64,000 bases of DNA from Xestospongia muta (GCA_963693285.1 OY848924.1:3427214-3491213), one strand, 5' to 3'; positions 37,301 to 49,789 are shown, numbered from the stretch's first letter. Notes: generated by a model from the sequence alone, not told the origin. Numbers and translations are program-made.

Positions 37301-40300
37301 TAAGTGAGTGTGGCTTATAAAATAATAAAGTAATGTTACAATAATCAATCAGGACCGGAAACTGTTTGTTACTTTTTATACAAAATGACTTTATTACATT
37401 TAAAAAAGGTCACTTTATTAACTTCACTGTGCGTGGGCACAAAGCGAGGGTACTGTAGTCTGTCAGTGTGTATGTGTGTGTGTGTGTGTCTGCACTGCCT
37501 GTTACCTTTGAACTGCTATAACTTGGCAAGCGAAGCCTTAGCAGCTACCAACGTTTAGCAATGAATAGAAAAACATGTGGACTTTACATCAGTAGTATCA
37601 AGAACATTGTCAAGGAAAACCAAAGCTTAAAACTCACAAAAGAATTTTCAGGCTGCACAGTCAAAGTGCTGTTTCTCGAAAAGTAAAAAAACTTAATGCG
37701 GAGATTTTTTAGTATGCTGTAGAGAATCTTAGATGAATACGGATCAGCAAAACAGAAGGCCGTTGGTCGAAGCAATCGTTAGAAAAGTTGTAAAAAGTGT
37801 TTTGTGACTTGGAGCGAAGTAACGCATTCAGGAAACATCTCAAAGCACTGAAAAAACTGCTACTAATAGATAATATATCGATTTATGTTTGTACTACGGG
37901 ACGTTTCCAAAGAATGCTTCAATTAATTTTGTATATGAAATAATTAAACTTTTTAAAGCATCACGTAAAGGCTCAGAGAAACGTTCATCACGAACCTAGC
38001 ACTTAATCTTGCTTGGCAATTGAATGATACTATTACTTAGTTACAGCTTCACAGACATGTCAATCAGAGTGCAAAGTACCCAGTAAACGACAAAGCTTTT
38101 TTCCCTTTGATTGAAAAGAAATGCTGAATCATCAAACAACAGTTTGTAATGTGCATCACGTGATCCTTTCAATAATTTGACCATACCTTGTTTCATTATG
38201 TACTTTCAAAATCATAGCATTTACAAATAACTTAGAAACTGCAGCGAGGTTTGGCACTTTAGTGCCTTTCATTTTATATTAGTCTTGACAAACATATAAC
38301 TTTCATAATATACTACAATAAAACATCCAAAGAACATCTTCTCAGTGGTTATAATACTTAGAAACCCTATACCTTTTAAATGTAGTCATAAAGTCATGTT
38401 TGAATGTTTATATCACGTTATATAATAGAGTTGATAATCATTACAAGAGTGATTGTTACGTTAAGTTTATGACCTAAATGATCTAGTTTATTGTGACAAT
38501 AAACAATGTTTATAGTAAACTGGCACTCATTTAATATCTTAGATGGTTTCTATGTTTTTGTGTCCCTGTCATTGGTAAGGTTTGACATAATAATACAATA
38601 TCTATGATTATCTGTACTGATGAATGTTATATTGGCTATATAGTTTATTGTCTGATAGTTTCTGTGGTGTTTGTAATTGAATAATCTTTCCTCTTTTGTT
38701 TTCTAGCATGGACGAACACCAGCACATCATGCAGCATGGCGGGGTCATGTTGATGTTCTAAAGTTATTAGTTGAAGTGGGACAAGCTGACATAAATGCTA
38801 CAGATTATGTAAGTTATATTATAGTTACTTATGAGTTATTCCTGTGAACTATGACTTTTTATATTGTCTTCAATATTGATACCAACTTCACTCATATGCA
38901 GACTGTCCAATATTTTGTTAACATGTTTTTAGCAAAATATGTTCTAAGAACAACAGTCAAAAATCAAATTTTGATTTTGCCTGTAATGTGTCAAACATAA
39001 CCTGCTGTCATTACATCAATCAATGACAATATTATTAATGGATCAATTAATTAATAGTCATAAATAATTTATATAGAAAATTTAGCATGTTCTATGTGAC
39101 CTTTATTAGGTGCTTCTTGGTGTAACTTGTACTATGATGACGACATCATTATGTATCATAAAGATTAATAGTGATGGTGTGAATGTAGGGCTTCGGTTTT
39201 AGGGTGTTTTATGCTTCTTGGTGTAACTTGTAACTTGTACTATGATGACATCAATATGTGTCACGTCATGATGATGTCATCATATTGAAGGTATACCCAG
39301 AACCACCCCCACATACTTTTGTGATTACCTGTCTGTTTGTGGCTTCAATAGTTTTGAGACTCTATTATAATACACGTTATGTTGATTTTCCTATAATTGG
39401 ATAATAGCATTCTTAGGAACTTTATATATTATAAATAGATCACCAATTTGAGGTGGAAGTTCATTGATATGTGGATAAGCCATTTTGTTATTTGTATTTA
39501 AAACAAATTGTTCACATGATCTAATGGACACATAGAGAGTGATACAAGGCAGCATAAGTTAGTAAAAGACAGTCTGCATTTCTATATGAAAGATTATCAC
39601 TACATACCATAACAGCCTTTTTGCATTTTGACTCTCTTAACACATGCTCAGGCTATGTACAATTCCTGCTATATGAATCCTGTATGCACTTGTCCCCAGA
39701 TCCTTCATCTCTTAGGGAAGGGTTTGTAATGTCAGACTAATAGTGGTAATCTTTATTAACTATTAAATAAGGTAGTCTTTGATATGATCTCTAACTTATG
39801 TACATACTTTTTGTCTTTGGACTTGTCATATCAGTCTTCATTGTCATTGTATAATGTACAAGACTTTCGTTTGAAAGATTCAATCTTTTTTATGACTATT
39901 ATATCAAAGGCATTCTTCAAAATTATTATAACTAAGTTAATCTGTTTATTTGTCATCATATCACACATGAAATATATATTATATTACTTATAACAATACA
40001 GTTTTTATTTATATTTTCGCTATTTCAATTTTAGGATGGCAATAATCTACTACATTTAGCCTGTCAAAGTGGCAGTGAAGAAACCATACACTACCTTTTA
40101 TATAATGTCCAGCTAGATTCAGATTATCTAGTAGCTCTAAACAACTGTCAACAAATGCCATTGGATTGTATTACACCATATATATCTAGCTATAATGTTT
40201 TTCAATTACTGAAGTTGTTTCAACCATTCAAACAATGTCACAGAGATTACCTCACAGAATCATATGCTAAATTATTTCTTTGTGGAAAGACAGAAGCTGG

Positions 40301-43300
40301 TAAAAGTTCATTGGCTGCTGTTATCTCTTATCGTGCTAACCTATTGAATCTTGATGATCTTAATTCAAAAGAATCTATTGAAGGTGTTGTATTACAAACC
40401 ACTGGAATTGAGTACCACAGTGTTCATAGTTGGGAAATAGGAAATGTTGTAATTTTTGATTTTGCCGGACATGCTGAATATTACAGTAGCCATGCTGCAG
40501 TACTGGAAACTCTCTTGTTGAGGTCACCAGCTGTCTTTGCAATTTTAAGCAACCTTACTGATGATGATGAGACGATTAAGAAGGACCTACTTTTCTGGTT
40601 TAAGTTTGTTGAAAATGTAAGCAGGAAGTTGATTAGCTCAAGTCAAGTAATCATCCTTGGAAGTCACATAGATGAACTGTCCAGTGAAAAAGACTTCCAG
40701 CCTCTTGTAAATGGCATAGCTAATCTGGCTGTTCGTTTCCAGAATTACAAAGGGTTTTTCCCAATAGACTGTCATCGACCAGGAGGAAAAGGTGTAGAGA
40801 TGTTTATGGAGAAATTAAAGGAGAGCTGTGAAGCTGTTGTGGACAAAAATGACAAGATGAGCTACCACTGCCACTGTCTAAATTGTTATCTTCAACAGCT
40901 GAAGGTGGTAGCTATTAGCGTAGATGAGCTATGTTCCAAATTAATGGAACTAAATGAGCCATGTCTTTTGACCAACCGATCAACAGTGTTAGAATTTTTG
41001 ACCATTCTTGGAAGCAAGGGTCTCATTTTGTTTCTGGCTAACACATGGGTGATTATTGACAAAAAAGCTCTCTTAACTGAGGTAAATGGTGTCTTATTCA
41101 ACAAAAGCATTGATCGTGAGCGTAAACCAGTTGCCAGTAATACTGGTATAATGCCCTCCTCTACTCTAGCCAACCTTTTCAAAAATCATAACACAGATAT
41201 GCTGATTCGTTTCTTAACAAGTCTACAATTTTGTCATCAAATGGACTCTTACGCTGTTTCTTGTATCACTAACAATGTACCATCTGATGACTTCCCTATT
41301 AGTAAAGATGAGAAATTTTTATTTTTTCCTGCACTTATTACAGAAGACAAGCCTACTTCAATGTTTGAAACAACAAATGGATTTGGTTGGTGCCTATGGT
41401 GTCCTGAATCACATCAATTCCTGTCCATGCGTTTTCTCCATACTCTTCTACATCACTTAGCTTATACTTGCTGTCCTCCTCCTCCCGAGGAAACTGGTTA
41501 TATTACTGATAATCAGACAACTCAAGACTTGCATCGAGTCTGTACTATGTGGAAAAGTGGTATTTATTGGAAAGAGGAGGAGAGTAATATTGAAGTGATG
41601 GTTGAAGTGACTGAAGCCAACCGATGTGTTACAGTTCTTGTTTCTCACAGCAATTTAATAGAAAGTTATCAACTCCGTGCATCACTCATCAAAGAAGTAC
41701 TTAATCTTAAAAAAGAATTATGTCCATGTACTTCAAAACAGTTTATTATTCCACCTGATAACATTAAGGATGTAATGGAAAAGGAACAGAGAAATCGTAT
41801 TGTCTATGCACTTAGAGAAGTTGCTAAAGGAGTACTAGTGAAAGGAACTGCTAGTTCCACTTACAATGAAGCAGTTGCTGTCCAATTAGTCGTTGGTGAA
41901 AAGGAACCATACCTCTGTCTTGCCCCTCTTGTGACTAAAGCTCTCTTTACTGACACCAACAAAGATCTACCACTACCAGATCACTATATCCAACATATAG
42001 AAGAAGTATGTGGAGAGATAATGTCCCTCTATCCATCATCAGATTTTGCACACCTCTCTGTTAGAGAACATCTCAACAAATTTAGTATTTTTGCTGGACA
42101 TAATCCTTTGGTAAGTTTACATTCATTTTAACAGTGTGTCAATGAAATTGTTTTATTTTCTCTACATAGAGTATACCTTTTCCACCAATAAAAGATGAAG
42201 TAATACAAAGATTATCAAAACATGTTCAGACAAGAACAACAAAAGGTTCTAATTATGTCTGTATTCTCTTGTATTGACTCAGTTATTATTACAGATTTTA
42301 TTAACTCTGTTACAAAACCTGACAAACAGATGTCATCATCTATTACATACAATGTTGGAGGTATGTCTACATGTCAAGAAAATGTCATATTTCCAATAAT
42401 TTAGTTTATTAATTATTTAGTTTTCATGTTTTTATATCTACTAATATTATATTTGATTACTTTCATTAATTGTTATATATTGTTATATTATAGGTAGTAG
42501 TCAGGAGACAATGTTAACAAAGGATAGTTTAACTGATGAATTCACTCATTTCCCTAAATTATGTATGTTAGACAATCTTATATAACAGTTCTTTATCTTA
42601 TTGTACTCACAGTGGAAAGACCTACAAGACGTGAAGTTTTAGTCCAAATAGCTAATATTGATGCTTTATGGCGTAGCATTGGAGATTGTCTCGGAGTGAG
42701 TGATAATTTTCTTCAAGGTTTGGCCAATGCCAACATGCAGAATCAAACAAGACTTGGTCATGTTATTCAAAATTGGCTGGACATGAATGGTCAAGGTGAA
42801 GGTGCTCCCATCACTTGGAACACGATTTTAGATGTCATAAAGGGTCCACTTGTTAAGAAGACAGCCCAAGCTATGACAATATATGAGTACTTGAAACTAG
42901 AAAGTTCTGTACAACAGAGTACTCAAAGTAAGAGGACAATACAATCTATAGTTCCTATAATTATATAGACTGCTTGCATAACAACTCCTTGGTCACTAAA
43001 ATTATACTTGTCAGCCATTTTGAAGGTTACTTTAGCAGAAGTTTTGTTATAGCTTTGCAAACTTCTTAAATTTTAATGGAAAATAGTAGTAAAATTTTGA
43101 CAATGAGATAATTAGAAAGTTTGACTGTAATAAATGGAAAGAGTTCAAAATAGAGTTTCGATTTCAAGCTATGATTGTGTACATATTTTTATTATAGGTA
43201 GTAACAGTGAACATGTTGGAGAATTGTCCTCTAGAACTCATGATAGTAATGGTACATATATATACTCTTATATACTATGTCATTGTCATGCTACAATATT

Positions 43301-43830
43301 ATAGGAGGCGTGGGACAAACAGACAATAACACAATTAATGAGGAAACTGATGGTGAGTTACTTTATCCTGACCTGTGTATGAGGACACAATGATTCCTCC
43401 TCAATGTAGGTATCAATGAAAGTGTTAGTGAGTCTATCACAGAGGACAATAACACTGAAAGTAGTAAGTATATAATTTAGTACAAAAACATAATACGTAT
43501 TATTTATGGCATCATACAGGTAAATGTGATGCATCAAAAATCTTTCGGATTCATTCTGCTGATCTCTGTGATATAATTGTGGATGCTAATCCTCATCGTA
43601 TTGTTAACAGACTTGTCTCTGCTGATCTGTTGCCAACATGTGCTAAGGAAGATGTTAAAAGTACAACTGACGTATATGATAAAGCTGATAATATTGTGGA
43701 GAAGCTACAGAGACATATAGATGATGATGAACATCCAATTGAGTTGCTAAAGAAGATTTGTGATTTTCTTTTAGAACAAACTGACAAGACTTTAAAGGAA
43801 ATTGGTACTAAAATGATGAGTCAACTGTAG
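28323..43830 (+). CDS. ANK-Roc-COR-death-CARD-like ROCO protein, complete 20-exon model
   Basis: Exons: 28323-28361, 29909-30001, 30399-30494, 31397-31495, 32104-32202, 32607-32708, 32849-32953, 34832-34933, 35532-35633, 36234-36332, 38707-38808, 40035-42110, 42170-42245, 42295-42360, 42494-42562, 42613-42927, 43198-43251, 43305-43352, 43410-43463, 43520-43830. They sum to 4107 nt: 1368 residues and a stop, all phases agreeing. Residues 1-13 are a leader. About 14-385 are ankyrin repeats, one per phase-0 exon. About 425-590 are Roc GTPase: P-loop GKTEAGKSS (430-438), G3 DFAGH (488-492), G4-like GSHIDE (555-560). About 600-1040 are COR-like. About 1109-1213 are a death domain (LWRSIGDCLGVS, IQNWLD). 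The Ser/Asn/Thr linker comes from 48-69-nt phase-1 exons. About 1266-1368 are a CARD-like helical fold. Family knowledge: Roc-COR is a GTP-controlled dimer switch; death folds recruit signalling partners. A cytosolic immune or cell-death scaffold is inferred. Splice donors GTAGGA (exon 2) and GTTCTA (exon 13) are weak. Confidence 0.88.
28362..29908 (+). other. Intron 1 of the ROCO gene
   Basis: 1547-bp intron with GTAAGT and TATATAG ends. A palindrome-like TTAACAATTATTATTGTTAA lies at about 29176-29195. No gene or transposon recognised inside. Confidence 0.7.
33560..33960 (-). mobile_element. Transposase relic in ROCO intron 7, possibly hAT-like
   Basis: On the - strand a protein-like frame reads SKDVITSFSIFKPKKIPN, LLSYGEDLIENLINHYAKHF and VEFIKEAIISQDAHAEWKTY. 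A Ser-rich stretch (SSSSKSEDGQAESLEPNPPK) lies upstream in another frame. The YG-x-x-x-I...HY...E-W order resembles the domain of hAT/ZNF862-like transposases; this is a tentative match. A C-run segment at 34325-34385 (GCCCCCCCTTAGAAAAATTT) looks like a hAT-style terminal repeat, but the partner end was not found. Confidence 0.45.
34154..34198. repeat. Perfect 45-nt palindrome in intron 7
   Basis: Two 22-nt arms (AAGGTTAGGCAATATAAAGATA and its exact complement) around a single G. As RNA it would fold into a perfect hairpin with a minimal loop. Confidence 0.9.
34600..36340 (+). repeat. Three tandem ~700-bp units carrying ankyrin exons 8-10
   Basis: Exons at 34832, 35532 and 36234 are spaced 700 and 702 bp apart, and their introns are duplicated too. 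For example, the string starting GTGTGGCTTGTTATAATAG near 35101 recurs near 35804, and CTACTTGAAATCTC...CAATAATAGA near 34650 recurs near 35330 and 36050. The first two exons encode nearly identical repeats (ALHLAS..GYCDIVQLLLNSNA); the third differs more. The - strand paralogue has one exon here. Confidence 0.9.
36667..38273. mobile_element. Inverted pair of a dispersed element inside ROCO intron 10
   Basis: Left arm about 36667-37195 (+ orientation) and right arm about 37415-38273 (inverted) are copies of the element at 44512-45395. Outer ends match: AAAGGCACTA(A)TGTGC...AACCTCG on the left and its complement CGAGGTTTGGCACTTTAGTGCCTTT on the right. The left arm lacks the GT-repeat end. About 220 bp lie between the arms. 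No transposase was recognised. Confidence 0.75.
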
Positions 43831-44511
43831 AGTGTAAGTTGAAAATATTACATGAACACACATAACATCTATAATGTTTAAAGTAGATTAAATAATTAAA
43901 TTATAATAATTATTAGTTTGGTTGTATATTAAGTTAATACCTAAATAAAATGTACTAGAAATAGCTGGTATATGCTTTCTCTATTAAATGAATTAACTGA
44001 TCACAACCTTGTAATAAACTAACAATACTAGTGATATATTATTTTATACAATAACACTCAAAGAGACAAAGACTATATAAATAACAAACTCTTTAATGTG
44101 TAATAAGTTGTAATAACTACATTTTCTTATCTATTGTAGATTACATGTTCTTTGGATAAAGCCCTCACTTTTACATTTTGTTACATTTATTACTATCTAA
44201 TACTTTATTTAGTAGACTGTATCAGTGTTTGTTGTTTGTTATTATATTTTATTATATTTGTCTTGTAGATTTCCCTTCATTTTTATATTTTTGATGTAAT
44301 GTATATATTGCTGTACATTGCAATTCCTAATTTAATGTTTAGACAGTGCTGTATCTTAAATTTTTATATTTACCTTCCAAGAAAACTTTTAAAATTCTCA
44401 AAGAGTGGTTATACAATTAATAGGGAAATTATAATATATAAACTAACAATGTTATATTATCAAGTGTCCTACATGGACATAACTGAACACAGTTTACATA
44501 GACAATAAAAA
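43831..44511. other. 3' flank of the ROCO gene
   Basis: No further coding sequence. Parts recur elsewhere: 44030-44360 matches 55034-55330, and 44430-44506 matches 49960-50035. These copies show that the duplicated units extended past the stop codon. Confidence 0.6.
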
Positions 44512-45395
44512 ATGCACTAAAGTGCTTAACCTCGCTGTAGTCCGCAGTGTAAATTTATACTGCAGAGTGCATGTAACATGTACATTTAACATTGGACAAG
44601 GTGTGGTCAAATTATTGATGATCACGTGATGCACATTGCAAACTGTGGTTTGATGACTCAGCATTTCTCTTCAATCAAAGGGAAAAAAGCTTTGTCATTT
44701 ACTGGATATTTTGCACTCTGATTGACATGTCTGTGAAGCTGTAACTGAGTAAGTAATAGTATCATTCAATTGCCAAGCAAGATTAAGTGCTAGATTCGTG
44801 ATGAATGTTTCTCTGAGCCTTTACATGACGCTTTAAAATGTTTCAATATTTCATATACAAAATTTATTGTAACTTGAAAATGAAGCGTTCTTTGGAAACG
44901 TCCCGTGTTACAAATATAAATCCGAATATTATCTATTAGTAGCAGTTTTTTCATTACTTTGAGATGTTTCCTGAATGCGTTACTTCGCTCCAAGTCCATG
45001 TACAATCCTGAAACACCTTTCAGAACTTTTCTGACGATTGCTTCGACCAACGGCCTTCTGTCTTGCTGATCCGTAGTCCTCTAAGATTCTCTACAGCATA
45101 CTACAAAATCTCCACATTAAGTTTTTTTTACTTTTCGAGAAACGGCACTTGAGCTCTGCAGCCTGAAGATTCTTTTGCGAGTTTTAAGCTTTCGTTTTCT
45201 TTGACGATGTTCTTGATACCACTGTTGTAAAGTCCACACGGTTTTCTATTCGTTGCTAAACGTTGGTAGCTGCTAACGCTTCGCTTGCCAAGTTATAGCA
45301 GTTCAAAAAAAACAGGCAGTGCAGACACACACACACACACTGACAGACTACGGTACCCTCGCTTTGCGCCCACGCACAGAGAGGTTAATAACTAA
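44512..45395. mobile_element. Dispersed ~880-bp element, single copy
   Basis: Begins TGCACTAAAGTGCTTAACCTCG and ends CGCTTTGCGCCCACGCACAGAGAGGTTAATAA. The ends share a short imperfect inverted repeat (TTAACCTC-CTGT). The body is markedly richer in G+C than its flanks, has an (AC)n tract, and matches both arms at 36667-38273. A homologous flank without the element exists at 49960-50160. A - strand frame (45050-44790) is partly kept in the other copies but has no recognised family. Confidence 0.7.
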
Positions 45396-46829
45396 AAACG
45401 AAGGAACTATTATTGAGTTCATAACCACATTTGGAAGCTACAGTACATGTCAATAAAATTAACTATCATGTGAATACATTTAAACATTCCAGTCATCCAC
45501 AAAGTGACTTCTTGCTTGCTTGATCAGATCATCAAGAAAATACTTTAAATCTATGGGCTTCTAATATCAATAGTACATATAACAGTCTTTACTAACATTA
45601 ACAGTATGTCTATGTAACTAGATTGTATGTAAAATGGCTGCTAACAATTCTGTAATATACATTATATAGGTAGTATCTATTTGTACAGCACAGGAAGTGC
45701 TGTTACAATGATAAATTAATACTATATCCTAGACCCTAAACTACAAACATTAGAACCTAATCTATTAATTTCACATTGAAATGTGGACTTCCTGTACCAT
45801 ATAAATACCCACTACATATATACAATATATATAATTATACATACTAATTAACTCTACAACAATAACAATAAAGTTAAGGATAACCAAATTCAATGTCTTC
45901 ATTGATGTTTGGAGTAAAATGTCAAGTAACAGAATAAACTCAGGAAAAGTAGAAGATATGAAATATCACTAGATCTGATAATACTTATGACATTAATGAA
46001 TACACAAAAAAAGAAAGACTATCTTGATAATCATCATAGTATGAATGAACACATGATCGTAAACAGTCTACATTATTGAGCATCATGAATACATAATGAG
46101 AAAAGACTGTCTACATATACTCAGATCTAGACTTAAGATACCCACTCACTAAATTAATACAAAAAATGAGTCATCATCTAGTAATATACTAATCCTCCTC
46201 TTTGTTTATGTCCACAACTGCTATCAATACAAACTATAACTATATTATCATTGCCATTGTGGTATTCAAGTATAAAGTGTACATGTTTTGACATGTCATA
46301 AACTGTAGGAAATTGGTGCTGATAATTAACAAGTTAATAATTATTATAATTTAATTATTAACAGATTTCATTAGAAAAAATCTCCAATAAAAAGGAGAAA
46401 TAGATACAAAAATCATATGGAAAAAATTGGAATTTTTATTTGTGCTAAACAAATTGATTAAAATGATTACAAAAGAAATGAAACTTTTGTTGAACAGAAG
46501 ATATTATCAAACAAACTATAAAATAATTTTTGTAGACAATCTGTGCCTGCTAGATGTCTCACATACACATGTACACGTACATGTACATACATACACATAT
46601 TCACACAACACATACAAGAACTACTAACACACATACAAACTTTACTAGGTGTTAAACAAAACAATATAGTGATAGAAAATAATATTATGAAAACAAAAAA
46701 CAATAATATATTCGTTTTAATATGAAAAAAGGCTATATATTATATAATATACTTTAATGTACTGTGTTCCTTACATGTACAAAATACACATAATACAAAA
46801 TAAGACTAATATAAATAGGTGGGGTTTCA
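45396..46829. other. Intergenic, nothing recognised
   Basis: AT-rich, with a short ACATGTACACGTACATGTACAT-like run near 46565-46590. Part of 45520-45600 matches 50085-50150. No gene model was possible. Confidence 0.5.
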
Positions 46830-46990
46830 TTGACTGAGGGGGAGTGGCAATACATGTGACCTAATTAAATGATCAAAGTGGGAGTGGTCATATAAAAAGG
46901 GGTGTAGCCTGATTGGGGATCTTTTAAAATGTCTTGTATACCAGAATCTTGAGAGCATTCTGTTGAGACACTAAGAGGACTATGGCTGAA
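46830..46990 (+). repeat. Dispersed repeat (partner 13700-13870, inverted)
   Basis: Shares ordered strings with the reverse complement of 13700-13870, notably TACATGTGACCT and GTGTAGCCTGATT. Confidence 0.55.
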
Positions 46991-47516
46991 GTTTAAATTA
47001 GCGAGAGTGATAATATGACCTCATGAATTGAACTTTATCTCTGTAGATTTTTCTTTAAGGAAATTGTTATTTGTCTTTGCTATCAAGAAGGATTCAAGTA
47101 ATGATCTAATTAAAGATACAGATGGAATTCGCTTAAAATTTAATTACCAATAAACAGATCATCCTCTTGACTGAACTTTTATATATAGTTTCCATGACAA
47201 CTGGAAAAACAAATAAAGCTGACTTAAAATTTGAAATATACATGTATTTATTTATTACATGTGTATATCTTCAGTGTACATTACATATATATGATAATCA
47301 GATATACATTTCTACTGACTTCTTGTAGACTCAATTAGAAGAGGAGTTAGGACAAAGGTCACTTGATTTGTTAAGTCACTAGTCAAAAATCTGTCAGATG
47401 TACTAGTTTGACAAAGAAATCAAAGACCAGCTAGTCATCTTGTGTATGTAACGAAGACTGTGATAAAAAAATTAACATAAAGTCAAAGTCTAGTATATAT
47501 ATAAGTATCAGACTAG
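46985..47516 (+). repeat. Duplicated segment, copy 2 of 26720-27217
   Basis: Close copy of 26720-27217. The terminal exon-like piece (47339-47382, ending in TAG) encodes the same 17 residues as in copy 1. The upstream piece has an early stop (ATTTTTCTTTAA). It ends at TATCAGACTAG (47516), where the ROCO pseudogene starts with no spacer. Confidence 0.8.
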
Positions 47517-49448
47517 GGTCATGTTGATGTTCTAAAGTTATTAATTGAACTGGTACAAGCTGACATAAATGTTATAGATAAAGTAAGTCATATTATAGTT
47601 GCTTATGAATTATTTCCTTTGACGTATGACATTTAATATTGTCTTCAATATTGATACTAACCTCACTCATATCCAGACTGTCCAATATTTTGACAACATG
47701 TTTTTGACAAAAGATGTTCCAAGAAAATAATCAAATTAAAATTTTGATTTTTGCTTGCAATGTTTGATAACCTGTTGTCATTATATCAATCATTAACAAT
47801 ATCTATTAATGGATCGATTTATTAATGGTTTTTAATAATTAATAGCAAAATTTTGAATGCTCTGTACAATGTCATTAGTCTTCCCCCTTCCCCCACATAT
47901 ACACACATGCACATAAAAAATTGTCTATATTCTTGTGATTTAACTGGCTCTTTGCTGCTTCAATAACACACTCTACATTCATTTTTTTATAATTAGGCAA
48001 TAACATTCTTAGGAACTTGGTATATTCTAAATAGATCACCAGCTTTATGTGAAAGTACATTGATGTGGACAAGTCATTTTGTTCATTTCTATGTAAAACC
48101 ATAGTTCACATGATCTATATCTTTTAAATGCAGTTATAAAGTCAAGTTTGAATATTTACATCATGTTAATAAAATTATAAGTGTGGTAGTTGTGTTATGT
48201 TTGTGACCTAAATGACCTAGTTTATTATTGATGGCTATGCTAATGATAATCTGACATTCATTTAATATCTTTGTCTGTTACTGTTTTTTATGTCCCTGTC
48301 ATTGGTCAGGTTTGACATGATAATACAATAGCTAAGATTATCAATACTGATGACTGTTATATTGACTATATAGTTTATTGTCTGATATTTCCTGTGTTTT
48401 TTGTAATTGAATATTTTTTTCTTTTGTTTTCTAGTTAGGACAAACACCAGCACATTATGCCATACAAGAGGGTCATGTTGATGTTCTAAAGTTATTAATT
48501 GAAGTGGGACAAGCTGACATAAATGCTACAGATTATGTAAGTGATATTATATTTACTTATGAATTATTCCCTTTGAAGGATGACATGTAATATAGTCCTC
48601 AAAATATTGATACCAAACTCACTCATATCTAAACTGGTATTGTCCATGTTTCTGTTTTACGAGAGCTCTTTCCAACACATGATACAAGTGTGCTTATTGA
48701 TTTCTTGAAAAGCATGGAATTTTGTCGTGTTCTCCATTCGGACACATTGGATATTATTGCTACCAACTTGTCTTCATCAGATCATGTTTCTAATGTTGAT
48801 GTTCTTTTCTTTCCAGCTCTCATCACTGCAGAGCCTACTTCAGATTTAAATGATCATTTCAAAAGTGGATTTGGTTGGTGCTTATATTGCCCTAATCCAT
48901 TTCAATTTCTCTCTGTTCACTTCCTTCATGTTCTTTTGCTTTGATTAGCATATTCTGAATATTGACCTATTTGTAAACCCATGGCTGGTGAATTAGGCAT
49001 AGGGTCTCTTGTACAGCAGTTGAATTGTTAATGTACAGTCTGGAAGAATGGTATTTATTGGAACTATATCAATGATGTAGTAATGGAAGTAACAGATAAT
49101 AATAGATGTGTCACTGTATTTGTTTCCAATGTCAAAGGAGTTGAAAGTCCAAAAATATGTTGCTCTGTTATAAAACTGGTTCTTTCTCTTCAAAAGCAGT
49201 TTTGTCCATGTAAAATCAATGAGTACATCATACCTTGTGGATCTTTAGCTAAGATTCATGGTACGGCCAATTCTAAACGAATACTCTATCCAGTAAGTGC
49301 TGTGGCTCAAGGAATAATAGGTAATGGGGAAATCCTTGACCATAATGGTTTCAAGGCAATGCCAAACACATCTGTCTACATTAGCCATACATGTCCTTTG
49401 CATCAGCAGTTTATCCATGCCTTATTCTTCAATAGTAAAGTCAACTAG
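47517..49448 (+). pseudogene. ANK-ROCO pseudogene without the Roc domain
   Basis: Starts inside an ankyrin exon at 47517 (GHVDVLKLLIELVQADINV, then GTAAGT), followed by sequence like ROCO intron 11, then sequence like intron 10. A full ankyrin exon follows at 48435-48536 (TPAHYAIQEGHVDVLKLLIE, GTAAGT). From 48654 the COR-like region appears directly: VLRELFPTHDTSVLIDFLKS, VDVLFFPALITAEPTSD, GFGWCLYCPNPFQFLSVHFL, stopped at 48944. It resumes in another frame at 49083-49448 (VMEVTDNNRCVTVFVSN, PVSAVAQGIIGNGEI). The whole Roc GTPase, present in the parent between these parts, is absent, as is the death domain. Stops, frameshift and deletion make it non-functional as a ROCO protein. Confidence 0.9.
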
Positions 49449-49789
49449 AAAGTGAGACATTTTATCACACAACAGTAATTATATTAGATAATTACTATTT
49501 GTATAACTGAGTCTTCAATGATGCTACAATTGAGTAATCTACTGTATATGACAAATATCTTTACTTTCTATGTACTGCAGACTTAGCTCCACCTACTTAG
49601 TATCCAGTCCTCTGCATTTTTTTTTACTTTTGATATTTGGTTTTTCCTAAAAAATTAAAACTTAGATTCTAGACACTTAGTTTCTGTTATAGTTGCTGCT
49701 ATTTTTTGGTTAATTTTTATTGTCAAAAATTGTTAATTTGTTAAAATTCTGGACAAAATAATCTGTTATTATTATATCAATAACATAAA

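Noticed and set aside
39110..39290. Direct repeat GTGCTTCTTGGTGTAACTTG in intron 11
   Set aside because: Two copies only, no element structure; an ordinary small intronic duplication.
41275..41460. 61-codon frame inside the ROCO exon
   Set aside because: Overlaps the long COR-coding frame in another phase; a shadow.
46427..46725. Overlapping 60-78-codon frames on both strands
   Set aside because: Created by a CATGTACACGTACATG-type simple repeat; no splice or family support.
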